Of a stretch of 64,000 nt of DNA, positions 12,001-21,773 are shown piece after piece. Every line of letters starts with the position of its first letter. The stretch's first letter is position 1. Origin of the DNA: Hexactinellida sp. DTS-2022 (Eukaryota > Porifera > Hexactinellida). Where the stretch lies: assembly GCA_028753945.1 (NCBI GenBank), contig JAPNXP010000001.1, forward strand, positions 1,364,001 to 1,428,000, written 5' to 3'. The notes below the pieces were generated by a model. The model saw only the letters and a list, made by a program, of their open reading frames with translations. It had not been told where the DNA came from and ran no database searches. Both the position numbers and the translations under genes were made by a program.

Positions 12001-15000
12001 GTTCGTATCTGGACTGTGTTATCAACCGAATGGAACGTGTTTCTACTGAGGTCATTCTCTTCTCTTTTTCATTTCCTGATATAAATCTAAGATGTGATCT
12101 TCTACTTGGCTCACACATTATACTACAAGCTAGTTCTATTGACAATAGACTAACTATAGCGCGGCAATTCACACCTGTGAGTCCTCTTGTCTCACTTGGT
12201 TACCTAGATATTCTTATAAAGATATATTCTGATGGACGAATGTCGGCGTTAGTCAGAGATTGGGATATTGGATCAGTGGTCAGGATAAGAGGCCCGTTTG
12301 GCTCTCTGGACTATAAACCCAATAAGTATTCCCACTTGAGTATGCTATGTTGCGGCACCGGCCTATCTCCCATGTACCAGGTGGCCAGACATGTCCTGGA
12401 GAACGAAAATGACGAAACAAGGATTGTTTTGCTATACGCAGTTCGCACAGCCAAGGATATCCTTCTGAAGCAACAACTAGACAAATTCTCTTTGTTCTGG
12501 AATATGAAAATTGTGTACTTTCTAAGTAGAGAGCCAGATGTCAATAAGAAGACATTTCCTTTAAAATATAACGACCTTGTTACATACCAGAGAATCGATG
12601 AGGAAATGATTAGGAAGTTGTTGATGCCTGCTTCGCCAAATCATAAAGTCCTTATATGTGGTACTAAGTCTTTTAGCCAAGATATGAAAACTATTCTTTG
12701 TCACAGATTAGAGTTTGATGCTGACTATTTGAAGCTTTTCTAAAAACATATGCAGTTCATGATTATTTAAGAATTGCATTTTGCAAATCAATTCGCAATT
12801 ATTTAAGTTATTGATTCTCGAAGGATAGAGGTGTGATCATTATTAAGCAAACACATTAGCATAGTGTACTAGTATTAGTTAAAGTAATGTACAGTGGACT
12901 CTCATTAATACGATCACGGATAAGCCAAAATACCGTTTTAATACATCACAGGTGTGCATGCCTGTCAACCGTTTACGGATTTATTGTATTTATTTATCCA
13001 GTATTATAGTATAAGCTTTAATATACTAAAATTTTTGGTCTTTTCCTAATTATTAATGCGTCCAGGAATCCCATGGACATGAAATTGTTTCACCATAATA
13101 ATATTGTTTATATGAACCCCAAGCGAGCGTAGCGAGCGAGCGAAATTATAGACGTTCGAGCCTCTAGAAACGTCAGGGGTATAATTTGCATAAGTTCATA
13201 ATTGAGCTTAAATGGCCGTAAAGTTTACAATGTTCACTAGTTTAGATTTATCGATAAGTAATACGTACCACGTGAAGCGGTGTGTGATAATATTTTGATG
13301 ATAGGCCTCTGGAGTCTGCACATAGGCGCAAACTTTTGACCTGTAGCCAAGAGTGCCAGTGGTGCACCTCAATACAAAGTACAGGTGGACCTAGCACCAC
13401 CTTGCACCACCGTACTTTGCGCCTATGCCGCTGCATAACATAAGACGTTAGTAATTATGCATTCGCGACATTTGTAATAATAAAAGTGTAAGAGGAACAA
13501 ATATGTACAGTTCTGAAAAAATGCACTCGATAAGTTCTTATAGGTTAGTGGCAAGTATGAAGTGGAGTTTAGACTCACGAGTATAATTATAGTGTCTAAT
13601 ATAACAATAGGAATTTGAACTAAGAGATAGGCCAATTTATTTAGGACAGAACCACAACTAAAGAAATATCACTGAGTTAATGTTGTAATTATGTTCAAAC
13701 CAATGTAAATATGTTCTTACATAATTTGCATTCTTCTGAAGCAATTAATTAATTCAGAACATTCAAAATTAAATCTTTTAAATAAATGCGATTAGTTACA
13801 TTTGGAAGGTAACAAATTAACAATGTTACCGGTCAGCTTAACCATGGTATTAGTTATGGAGCTGATTCTAACAAAGTACAGTAGACTCGTTAATACGAAC
13901 ACCAAGAGACTGTCGAAATTTGTTCGTATTAACAGGAGTAATTTGCATGCATTTGTATAGGCAGGCTATGGGAATTAAACCTTGTTAAGTTGGAAACAAT
14001 CAATTATTTACATTCCAAATTTATTGATACTTCATCTGGGATTGCTGAAATATTTGTACAATAAACCAGGGATTGTTTGAAATATATTAACTATGTTGAT
14101 GAATACATTATTGCAAAGAAGGTTCTTGATTATTGAAATGTTAATTTAATAGGATTTATAGATATTCCAGACATTTATGATGAATAATACTTCGACTCCG
14201 TTTAATTGGGACCCATTGGATAGGTTCCAGCCAATTTGTCCAGTTTAATCATTGTCCCGATAAACAGAATAACCTATTAAACTATGGCCAATCTACTGTT
14301 TATTTACATTTGATAATCAAAAGGAGTATTTAGTTATAATTTAAGATTTGTTTTTAATAAGTTAGATATGAGTATATGTTGTTCGTTCACATTGTTTTTG
14401 CATTGTGTTCGTGAACAAGTTATCTAATACACTGCAACACACAATAATTGCTTGTTTCACGTTTAGTCCTGATATAATGTTTGCATCCCTGTGTTGTCTA
14501 ATAACATTAACATTGTTCTCTACAGCATCAACAGAAGCTGGTGGAGCGAGTTAAGGTGGAGAAGCCTGAGCTCGTATCGCAGCAGAAACAGACGGCAGCC
14601 TCAGTTTGCTTTGAGCTGGGTCGGATCTATTCGCAAGACATGCTGGACTGGAACTCTGGCACCAGATACTACAAAGAATCTCTCTACTTTGATGAAAACT
14701 CAGTCAAGGTGAGATTGGCGTTGGCAGGGTCTCTCCTGTCTAACGGAGACTTGGAGGGCTGCCAGCAGCAGTGCTCTGCTGTGCTGAGACAGGAAGAAGA
14801 CAACGAGACTGCTACGCTCATGCTAGCGCAACTCATGCTCAAGAGGGGCGAAGTGCACTCCGCTATTGCACATTTGAATGTACGTACAGTAGTATTCGCC
14901 TAATAGAATTTCCTCTAATAGCAATTTTCTGTCTCAAAGCGAGCATTTAATATTAATTTTGTTCCTCTAATAGCAAGTTCGCGAGCAAATTTCGTGCAAA

Positions 15001-16337
15001 ATCCGACTTGCTATTAGAATGCAGGCTGGTATAGAGTTGAATTGGTATAATTCATGACTGTGGATAGCGCAGTATGAATTAAGATATAAATTATTTTAGG
15101 AAGTTGTCGAAAGAAAGCCGAACAACTACTTAGTATTAGTCACACTGTTGGACTTCCTGCGGCGAGCTGGTAAGGTCAAGGACGCAGGGGAGTTTCTCGA
15201 AAAGGCAGAGAAGACGAGCTCTCGCGCTGTCTATGACCCCGGCATGAGCTACTGCATGGGAGTGTTCAAGTGGCACACGCACTGCCCCAACGACGCACTG
15301 GAGCTGCTAAACAAGGCCAGGCGAGACCCCACGTGGGGGGACAGGGCGGCAGTGCTGATGGTGTCGATCTGCATTAACCCAGACGGCAGAGTGGTAGGGG
15401 GGGACACTCTGGAGGACAGCTCCGCCTTGAGTGAGAAGCAGCACGAAGTGGATATGAAGGGGGTAGCCACAGCCGAGAGGCTGCTGAGGGAAATGAAACC
15501 AAAGTCTCACGAGATGCGAGTACGCAGGGATATTCTTAACAATCTCATTCTGATCTATTCCAGGTACCGTATGTACAGCTACTCTCGATTATTCGATACA
15601 CTTACCGACATGAATGTCCATTCAATTCTTCCTTTCGTAATTTGAAGTAGTATTGTCAAATCGAGTGTTCTCGACACATATAGTTAGCTTAAATAGCTTT
15701 TCTTCAGACCCCAGTTCCAAACTGTGGAGCCTATATTTTCCTATAACCTACTGACCTACTCAATAGTTACCTATTGATGTTATATAGGGCACGCGGTAGC
15801 GTGGAGAAAGCAGTCTCTAACCTGAGTGAGATGATTAGTCTGGAGAAGGACCACGTGGGCGTGCTCACCGCCTGCGCGACTGGCCTCATGGTGCTTAAGC
15901 AGGTCCCGCGGGCTCGCAATCACCTCAAGCGCGTGAGCAAGCTGCCGTGGAGCTACGGAGCGGCCGAGGACTACGAACTGGCGATGCTGCTCCTGGCAGA
16001 CATCTACATACAGAATGGAAAGTTCGACTACTCGAACGAGTTGCTGAAGCGAGCTCTCGAGTACAACAAGAGCTGCTCTAAAGCCTGGGAGTATCTCGGC
16101 TATGTTTCGGAGAAGGAACAGGCTTATAAGGACGCGTCAGAATGCTACGAGAAGGCCTGGACTCACGGAAGCCAAACCAACCCGACCATTGGGTACAAAC
16201 TAGCTTTCAACTATCTCAAAGCCAAGCGACACGTAGATGCTGTTGATGTTTGTCACAAAGTCCTTAACCTATATCCGAACTATCCAAAGATACGCAAGGA
16301 AATCCTAGACAAGGCTCGCTCCTCACTTCGCATTTGA
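3055..16337 (+). CDS. TTC21B: Intraflagellar transport protein 139 (TTC21B), 12 exons
   Basis: Exons, from GT-AG sites and frame continuity: 3055-3284, 4258-4531, 4582-4836, 6422-6724, 6946-7248, 7322-7708, 8112-8561, 8628-8791, 9085-9352, 14526-14879, 15100-15563, 15788-16337. They join without a frame break into 1,333 residues; human TTC21B is 1,316. The product is a TPR superhelix and a retrograde IFT-A subunit of the cilium base and axoneme. Telling strings are ALYNAAMYLWLNGRHEKSREY (early), IGKSAEVSYL, FLLLGDAY-type TLLLGDAYMKVQNPEKAIE, KNPKDANLSRKIG, THNYSKAINYYE, and the C-terminus AFNYLKAKRHVDAVDVCHKV then KARSSLRI. The start is the ATG of MESEFYTLVQYLALERYSQ, which fits the family N-terminus. 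Introns run from 50 bp (4532-4581) to 5,173 bp; the largest holds two other genes. Exon limits rest on homology and splice consensus only. Confidence 0.95.
3285..4257. other. Intron 1 of IFT139
   Basis: A 973-bp AT-rich intron, with donor GTATTT at 3285 and acceptor CAG ending at 4257. No gene or recognisable repeat is visible. Confidence 0.75.
5904..5985. repeat. Multi-hairpin repeat of the GAGCCCTTCGG family
   Basis: Begins CGAGCCCTTCGGTCTCGGTC and carries three short hairpins in a row: a GTCGC...GCGAC type, GGTGCTACGCACC, and GGCCGCTATGCGGCC. Diverged relatives lie at 11241-11302 and 29613-29702. The same lead sequence forms the inverted ends of the element at 51766-52132, which suggests all of these are ends or remnants of one DNA-transposon family. 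Confidence 0.7.
6040..6342 (-). repeat. Dispersed repeat with CCGGATTGTATTAAAG box and attached microsatellite
   Basis: Bases 6040-6270 are, in reverse complement, a diverged copy of 10990-11170. Shared strings are CCGGATTGTATTAAAG, ATAGAAACTAG, GTAAACAAGTGTGCT and AATATTTATTGTTGT. A CAAA/CA microsatellite (6274-6342) abuts the CCGGA end. Partial copies lie at 22936-23215 and 47722-47790. I cannot assign the superfamily; the microsatellite at one end is compatible with a retroposed or Helitron-like element. Confidence 0.6.
9839..9886 (+). promoter_or_regulatory. TATA-type promoter of the Maf-like gene, built on a palindromic repeat copy
   Basis: TATATAAG at about 9879-9886 lies ~80 bp before the ATG at 9964, a normal distance for a TATA box with a ~50-nt leader. 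Bases 9839-9880 are a diverged copy of the 35-bp palindromic repeat family of 39.0-43.6 kb: ACTGTGCC, then CTATACTAGTATAG, then AGTTCTAATCTTA. The TATA element overlaps the repeat's right edge. Confidence 0.6.
9964..10329 (+). CDS. Small Maf-like bZIP protein with degenerate basic region
   Basis: A single-exon ORF of 121 residues, nested in intron 9 of IFT139 on the same strand. An in-frame TAG 16-18 nt upstream fixes the start. A TATA box lies ~80 bp upstream and AATAAA at 10480-10485 downstream. Residues ~26-105 align with the Maf extended-homology region plus bZIP. TLVNLPIIELRRIA corresponds to the family's ELVSMSVRELNQHL, and KERRRLKKLVYAES to QRRRTLKNRGYAAS, keeping the Maf-typical Tyr before Ala. 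A heptad coiled coil follows (VEIQQMVSTKKALLDEKRRL). The normally invariant basic-region Asn is Lys and the paired Arg is Lys, so canonical DNA contact looks lost or changed. It may dimerise with a Maf/CNC partner (inference). Alternative: a chance-resembling coiled-coil protein. Confidence 0.7.
   Translation: MSSRNSNDSKKMTKNILDFLKMDSKTLVNLPIIELRRIAREKSRTLPYKTAIDMESILSKERRRLKKLVYAESDKDKYNCLISDYDVEIQQMVSTKKALLDEKRRLLDEINQYRQCLASTT
10480..10485 (+). terminator. Poly(A) signal AATAAA of the Maf-like gene
   Basis: A canonical AATAAA 150 bp after the stop of the ORF at 9964-10329, inside the IFT139 intron. Confidence 0.5.
10858..11170 (+). repeat. Dispersed repeat, longest copy
   Basis: Starts near a TTTG-rich tract (TTTGTTTGTTTGTTCAG) and contains AGAGATACAGACTTGAAATT, then CCGGATTGTATTAAAG at ~10998 and AATATTTATTGTTGTG at ~11128. 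It matches 6040-6270 in the opposite orientation. Confidence 0.6.
11241..11302. repeat. GAGCCC-family hairpin repeat remnant
   Basis: Contains GCGAGAGCGCGTAGCGG and CGTCGCGAAGCGA and ends in GGGCTCGTA, the reverse complement of the family's lead TACGAGCCC. Related to 5904-5985. Confidence 0.5.
11826..12743 (+). CDS. CYB5RL: NADH-cytochrome b5 reductase-like protein (CYB5RL type)
   Basis: An intact single-exon gene of 305 residues inside intron 9 of IFT139, same strand. The frame is open back to 11673, but the ATG at 11826 is chosen because MAERNCGPPPGRPQSPAPGD leads straight into the oxidoreductase-like N-terminal box DCCGSGCSPCVLDIHEQEL typical of CYB5RL. The ferredoxin-reductase fold follows: the FAD-binding RxYTxxS motif appears as RQFTPVS, then GPFGSLDY, the NAD-binding CCGTGLSPMYQV (family GGTGxxP) and the late CGTKSF in place of CGPP. 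Human CYB5RL is about 315 residues, so the length fits. Likely role: an FAD/NADH electron-transfer enzyme, physiological acceptor unknown. Its lack of introns inside a multi-exon host gene suggests origin by retroposition, or loss of introns. Confidence 0.88.
   Translation: MAERNCGPPPGRPQSPAPGDCCGSGCSPCVLDIHEQELRLWESSLNEARPPSRPALDTGSYLDCVINRMERVSTEVILFSFSFPDINLRCDLLLGSHIILQASSIDNRLTIARQFTPVSPLVSLGYLDILIKIYSDGRMSALVRDWDIGSVVRIRGPFGSLDYKPNKYSHLSMLCCGTGLSPMYQVARHVLENENDETRIVLLYAVRTAKDILLKQQLDKFSLFWNMKIVYFLSREPDVNKKTFPLKYNDLVTYQRIDEEMIRKLLMPASPNHKVLICGTKSFSQDMKTILCHRLEFDADYLKLF
12894..12960. mobile_element. Pogo/Tigger-like terminal fragment
   Basis: TACAGTGGACTCTCATTAAT is followed by ACGATCACGG, a typical pogo-like end (CAGT plus repeated TTAATACGA/TAAC words). 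I did not identify the other end. Confidence 0.45.
13321..13427. mobile_element. 107-bp MITE with CATAGGCGCAAA inverted ends
   Basis: Perfect 12-bp inverted ends: CATAGGCGCAAA at 13321-13332 and TTTGCGCCTATG at 13416-13427. The same end sequence recurs alone at 48663. No coding capacity. A hAT-like origin is possible but unproven. Confidence 0.65.
13878..13945. mobile_element. Pogo/Tigger-like terminal fragment
   Basis: Begins TACAGTAGACTCGTTAATAC with GAACACC, followed by an inverted GTTCGTATTAAC ~45 bp later. A short or truncated member of the pogo-like MITE family. Confidence 0.45.
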
Positions 16338-17223
16338 TCGAATCCAGTAACCCTCTCACTTAGTAATACTAACTGATATTATTTAATATCGATTTAATCT
16401 ATCTTTATACAACCATAATTATACATCAATTAATACATACAGTGGTTCTCAAAAAATCAAGATATTACCCCCCCTACAAAATATTTTCGCTTTAATTATT
16501 AGCTTTAATTAATTATTATTCTCCCACAAACAGTGTTTATTATCAGAAGCTAACTACTGGACTTTGTATGTATTTATTAGCTTCTAAGTAAAAGCACTTG
16601 GTTTTGAGATCAGGTGAACAAATAGATGCGACATTTCATCCACTTTCCTATTGCAAAGTAATAATTTTGCTTTGTTTGTTAAATTGGTACATCAATAATT
16701 TGATATTTCTCATTACCGGATCTTGCAGTGATGTTTTTTTTTTTTGGGGGGGGGCGGCGCTTATATCCCAGGGGGGGCGCTCCTTCCTATCAGTTATCTA
16801 TAGATTCATTATTGGGGGCCGTTTTCACTTATGTTTTCTAAGAAAATGCTAAATTTGAAAAGGGAGCGCCCCCCCCACTTCTTTTTTTGGCAAAACGCCA
16901 CTGGGATATTGCCGGAATCGAATTCTCTTTGAACGGAAATACAGAAATTTGTAGCAAGTTACACTATATTCCTCAAATTTCGGGAATATAAGGGGACATC
17001 ATTTAGACAAAATTAATACAGTCGACTCCGCTTAATAGACCCACCGGTTAATATATTTCACTGCTTAATCGGGTCAAAATTTCACAGGAATTCTAGACGG
17101 AATTACATTTTGGCTTAAAATATTTTCGGTTAATAGATTCTCCGCTTAATCGGGTCAAAGCAACTTAGTCTCGAGGTGACTCTATTAAGTTTTATTATTT
17201 TTATTACAGTCGACTCCGCTTAA
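16338..17223. other. 3' flank of IFT139 with MITE remnants
   Basis: AT-rich, no gene. It holds a CAGTGGTTCTC end near 16440, a G/C-homopolymer inverted repeat (about 16728-16905: GGGGGGGCGCTCC against GGGAGCGCCCCCC, closing with AAAACGCCACTG), and a pogo-like stretch from 17022 (CAGTCGACTCCGCTTAATAG) with the repeated words CCGGTTAAT and CTCCGCTTAATCGGG. Confidence 0.6.
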
Positions 17224-18317
17224 GGGTGATTCCAATCGCGATTTGAAATTTAATATAGTAACTTTTTATTGCTTCAGCGTAACAGCCTAAGATTTTTAAC
17301 AGCATCTTTATATGCATTTCTAAGAATAACTAGATTTAAAGAAAATCAATTTTCATTATGAAACTAAAATAATAAGAGAATTCTATAAATGGCTTCCCAT
17401 AGACTATAACACAGTATAATATGCTTAAGTTAACTTAGTAGGAGTTCTTCCCAACTTCTATTTAATGGTTATTTATCAAGAGCATCCTTATATGTAGACC
17501 GTCTAGAAATAGACGGTCTATAAAAGCCCATACAAATAAGCCAAAAATTTGTAGACCGTCTAGAAATTATGTAGACCACTTGGCCTGCTTTTTATGGGTA
17601 ATACTAATGCATAGGGAATAAAACCTGGTCTATTTCTAGACGGTCTACATATAAGATATCTCATTTATCAAATTGAATTACTTTTGAATATTCTAAACGA
17701 GCGATAACATTGAATTTAATTTTTCTTTTCCGCTTGCTTTACATTTTACGAAATTATGTCTAGTTTTCTTCAATAAAGTGCATTTTTTCGTTAATTTTCA
17801 ATCATTAAATTTTTTCAAATCACTAATTGCATATTCTACTTCCGATTTTTTGTTCCTCTAAGTATATTGAAAAGAATGCAGTTCCAATTTTTCATCTTTA
17901 TTATTTCAAAATCCCAAAACTAAGGTTTCTGTATGATCAAAATGCCTGTTTTATTATTTTGAGATACAACCATTTGAATGTTAGGTGAATATTTCCCGTA
18001 ATACTCCACCTTATGACTTTATTATATAATCTTACGTGTTTTGTAATATCCCCGCTGTATTTACATTAAAAATTATATTAGCTTTACTTTATGCACATAT
18101 TACAAATAATTTTCGCAGAAATTTGCTATGTAATCCAGAAGATACCATATATGGAGGTGTGAAATTACGTAAATATCGGTGTTCCAGAATTTTTCCACCA
18201 AATTTTGATTGAATTTTAGAAAAAAAATATAAAGGTATAATAATCTGCAAAAATTTTTTTTCGTACAACAGAAACCGATTTCCCGGAAATGTCAATTAAT
18301 CACGATTGGAATCACCG
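17224..18317. mobile_element. 1.09-kb non-autonomous DNA element with TTAA flanks
   Basis: Inverted ends GGTGATTCCAATCGCGATT (from 17225) and AATCACGATTGGAATCACC (to 18316). TTAA lies immediately outside on both sides (17220-17223 and 18318-18321). A TTAA target is typical of piggyBac, but the usual CCC start is not seen, so the superfamily is open. It sits inside a pogo-like repeat (CAGTCGACTCCGC just upstream). No coding sequence inside. The interior carries repeated GTAGACCGTCTA palindromes at 17494-17655. Confidence 0.7.
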
Positions 18318-18485
18318 TTAAATAAAATAATGCCAAGAAGCAGTTATAGACATCCCACTGAATGCTAACGTGCTTGTTGTAAGAATTATTGTTATTTGAC
18401 TATTTGTTCATAATCATATTGATGTTGTGCACTATTGTTTGCTAATTATGCAACCAGCAGACAGCTAATAAACATATATTAAAAA

Positions 18486-18660
18486 GTACATACAACATGT
18501 AATATAAGTACATACAACATGTAATATAAGTACATACAACATGTAATATAAGTACATACAACATGTAATATAAGTACATACAACATGTAATATAAAAGTA
18601 CATACACATGATGTAATATAAAAGTAAAAATATAAAAGTACACATACAACAGGTAATATA
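18486..18660 (+). repeat. 22-bp satellite, left arm
   Basis: Period 22 (18486, 18508, ...), about seven copies, with the last ones drifting and including an AAAAGTAAAAATAT variant. Same unit as 22435-22820 in inverse orientation. Confidence 0.9.
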
Positions 18661-19249
18661 AAAGTAAAAATATTTTATTTTGAAAAGAAAACCTAATCAC
18701 ATGAAGTGAATCAAGTGATCTTCCTTAGGGTCCTCTTTTCTGCAGAGAATACTGAGACAAAAACAAACATAAAATAAATTAGAACAAATAAATGGCTAAC
18801 AAGAAATTGCTGAAGATTAAAAGAGCATTGAGCTCCAGGTTTGATACTTCAGGAAGTGTTCGGAAATATGGAAGAAGTAAAGAAATAATAATGGTAAAAT
18901 ACAATATTATTATAATAAGTTGAAAAGATGGATGGTATCTCAAGAAATTTAGTGGAGAAAAAAGGTTGAATGTTGCGACTGAGTTATTAAGTTAAGGCGA
19001 GATGTCCCCGGTGAATCAATTATTTCCTTTGATTATATATGTTTAGCTAATATAGAAGTAGAGAATTAAAAAGCTCTGCAAGATGTAAGCAAAATAACTT
19101 TTGAACAGAGATGTTCGCCCTAAGAATATAAAAATTAGTTCTGGAGTCCAGGATATCATTTGTTGAGTGTTATTGAAGCAACTTTTGTGAACATTTTTCA
19201 ATGTTTGTTTTATGAAGTTTTGATGATAAGTTTATTTTTGATCTTGAAC

Positions 19250-19320
19250 AGTGTTTGATCTGAAGAAGAGTGTTTGATCTGAAGAAGAGTGTTTGATTTG
19301 AAGAGTGTTTGATTTGAAGA
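19250..19320 (+). repeat. Short tandem repeat upstream of the NRF1-C48-PHD gene
   Basis: About four copies of GTGTTTGATCTGAAGAAGA and close variants. TATATAAA follows at about 19325-19332, ~110 bp before the first ATG at 19442, and may be the TATA box. Confidence 0.6.
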
Positions 19321-19441
19321 AGAGATTATATATAAATTGATTGATTTGAGAATCGATTTGCAAAAGTCAAAAGATTGATTTGATGAATGATGATCCTCCC
19401 TTACTATTATCTATGATTGATTTGAACTCCTAATTAACTAA

Positions 19442-21773
19442 ATGATTCATGACTGTTCCCTGCCGCGGCGGGAGCAGTTACGATATGACAAATCTTTCTG
19501 CTTGCTTCAACTTAGAACTATACATATTGTCATGCCTCGTATGACAGCAGCCAATGCGAGGCAGATGCTGGCCGGAACATTGAAAAATTTCAGACATGTG
19601 ACAGGAGAAGCTGTCGGAGCAGTATTTACATGGAAAGGGAGTTTATCTATATTGGGCACAGCTCAATACCAAAGTTATGTTTCAGATAACAAGGATTCGA
19701 TATGGCGAAAGCTGATTACACTACCTGAAAAGAACTTGCCAAAGCCTGACCATGATCTCGAGCTGATGGAGTTGCTACAAGGCGATATAACAACTTATAG
19801 CGTCCCAACCCTCAGAAAACTTGTTTCATGGGTGCTGCAAAAGTACACTGGTATGTGATATAGTAGACTCTAAGTAGACTAGATCATCAGGATTGTACGA
19901 ACACAATCGGGAGCTTTTCTGATAATCGAAGAGGGATTTTTCACTATTAATCGGAATTGAGATCGCGATCAATTCTTTTTGCGATCGACTAAACCCTTAC
20001 AATTAGACTTATGCATGACATATGTTAAATATTACAGTTATTTGAGAGTACAGTCAACATCCGCTATTTCCAATGCCCGTTCACTCGAATATTCACTAAT
20101 TTGAGCAAATTTATTTTCCCGTTGGAAACCCCTCAAAATCCGTTCATTAACTTCCGCTATCTTGAACAGATTTTGATTCCCCTGAAGGTTTGAGGTACCG
20201 GATGTTGACAATAGTTTATCTTATCTCTTATTAATAACTCTCAGGTAAATCACGAAACATTTGGAGCTCTCCTCCACCACCTTGGTGGCTGAAGGATGTC
20301 CCCTTCAAGAGCATCTTCAAAGAAAAATACAATAAAAAAACTTTGCAACAGTTACTACAGTCGTACCAGTCCTTTACGAGCTTTGGGTTGCAAGCAGAGG
20401 ATCCAACACTAATGGATAATATACCTGAGCCAATGGATAATACACCTGAGCCAATGGATAATATACCCGAGCTAATGGATAATCATACCTATTCTATTTC
20501 ATCCCAAATATCAACTCACTCAGATCCTATACAAGTTGAAGGAGATGTAGACATTGATACATCTAGTGAATCTTTTTTCCCCCAGTTAAGTGAATCTCTC
20601 AAAAGGCACCCGGAACAGACTTATGATATATCATCCCCTTCACCAAGTATCGCACAATTATGTGGAGTAAAGCCTCTCCTTCCACTTGTGACTATGCCGC
20701 CTCGTATTTTGTCCGAAAAAATTACATCCACTTGCTTATCGGAGCTCGCATCTCCCGACATATTTTTGACAGATGTAACTATCAACGCGTTTTGTGTAAG
20801 TGTGTGCCCGAGTTTGTTGAATTTAACTTGCATAATTCGAAATAGCAATGGCTCTATTAGCAAATATTTGTTTTGAAATTAGCATTTAATCATAATTTTG
20901 TTCCTATAATAGCACGTTTGGCTATTAGCAAGCAAATTTCATGCAAAATAGGACTTGCTATTCCCGAACCCAAATTTATTTGCTAAATTTCTGCTGTATC
21001 TTACAAGTTAATTCATAGGAAATTCTAAAGAACAGTTACCCTAAGGTGATAGGGCTACAAGATACAATTCTATCTCAGGTGAGCATTATTAATTACAGCA
21101 TGCAATCTACTGTTTGCCCTATCCTGTTTCTATTACAAATTAGTATCAATATATTATAGTTGTAATATTGTAGAAACGTCAATTCATTAAAGCTTCCATC
21201 AATAGCATACAAATACACTTCGATGGTCAACTACACTGGGTGTGCTCGCATATTAACGAGAAAGGTCAAGTGGTTTTATACGACTCACTATTCATGGAGT
21301 CGACCAGCGAGGGCCTTGATATACAGCTGGCCTTATTGTACCGCAAAGAGGTAGGAAATTTAACAATCACTGTGGCTCCTATACAGCAACAAAGAGGTGG
21401 GTCTGATTGTGGGCTCTTTGCTATTGCAGTGTGCACGGCTATTGCAATGGGAGAAAATCCAAGCTTGTTAAAGTGGAGACAGGATAGAATGCGGGTACAC
21501 CTTAGCGATTGTATTCGGAATGAGAAAATTACACAATTTCCCTTAATTTCCAGACGGAATCAGAAAATCGTAACAAATACGAGTTTTCAGTTCGAAATCA
21601 AACTGTTCTGCCTTTGCCGCTTGCCATCTTATGCTTTTGAATATATGGTAGAGTGTCCTCAATGCAAACAGTGGTTCCATTATCTTTGTGTCGGTTTTTC
21701 AAATGTGAACAAGCAGGTGAAGACATTCAAATGCAGTCTTTGTAAAGCATTGAAGTTAAATCTTGACGCTTAA
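19442..21773 (+). CDS. NRF1-like DNA-binding region fused to Ulp1/C48-type cysteine protease and PHD finger, 4 exons
   Basis: Exons 19442-19850, 20245-20795, 21019-21078 and 21174-21773, with good sites (GTATGT, GTAAGT, GTGAGC donors; CAG, TAG, TAG acceptors). They join in frame into 539 residues; the ATG at 19532 is an alternative start. Residues ~35-165 resemble the NRF1/Erect-wing DNA-binding region: LRKLVSWVLQKYTGKS, then PPPPWWLKDVPFKS, parallels LRAFIPEMLKYSTGRG and PIWWPEDIPWANV. A linker carries the repeat MDN(I/T)PE(P/L). The protease-like domain has His361 (LHWVCS), Asp377 (LYDSLF), Gln412/413 and Cys419 (QQQRGGSDCGLFAIA), so the catalytic set is complete. The PHD finger at ~485-532 has all Cys/His ligands (C-x-C, C-x2-C, H-x2-C, C-x2-C). 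It looks intact. Role unproven: chromatin-directed SUMO/ubiquitin-like protease, or transposon protein. Confidence 0.75.
20051..20211. mobile_element. Pogo-like MITE inside intron 1 of the NRF1-C48-PHD gene
   Basis: Ends CAGTCAACATCCG and CGGATGTTGACAA, each bordered by TA (20049-20050, 20212-20213). 161 bp, no coding capacity. It lies wholly in the intron between 19850 and 20245. Confidence 0.65.

Larger units (their letters stand above)
9353..14525. other. 5.2-kb intron 9 of IFT139, hosting two nested genes
   Basis: Donor GTACAT at 9353 and acceptor TCTCTACAG ending at 14525, both in phase 0. It contains a Maf-like bZIP ORF (9964-10329), a CYB5RL-type gene (11826-12743), copies of dispersed repeats (10858-11170, 11241-11302), single pogo-like ends (about 12894 and 13878) and a 107-bp MITE (13321-13427). 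A transposon end TAATACACTGCAAC near 14424 matches the end of the element at 48125-48641. Confidence 0.85.

Noticed and set aside
18486-18660. Regular 22-bp repeats as a CRISPR array
   Set aside because: Contiguous tandem satellite with no unique spacers, in eukaryotic DNA.
18442-18700. Tyr/Leu/Cys-rich minus-strand peptides
   Set aside because: Translation of the 22-bp satellite.
21174-21773. Protease-like domain as part of a Polinton or adenovirus-like element
   Set aside because: No polymerase, integrase, ATPase or capsid gene is near; the protease is spliced to NRF1-like and PHD parts, unlike Polinton proteases.
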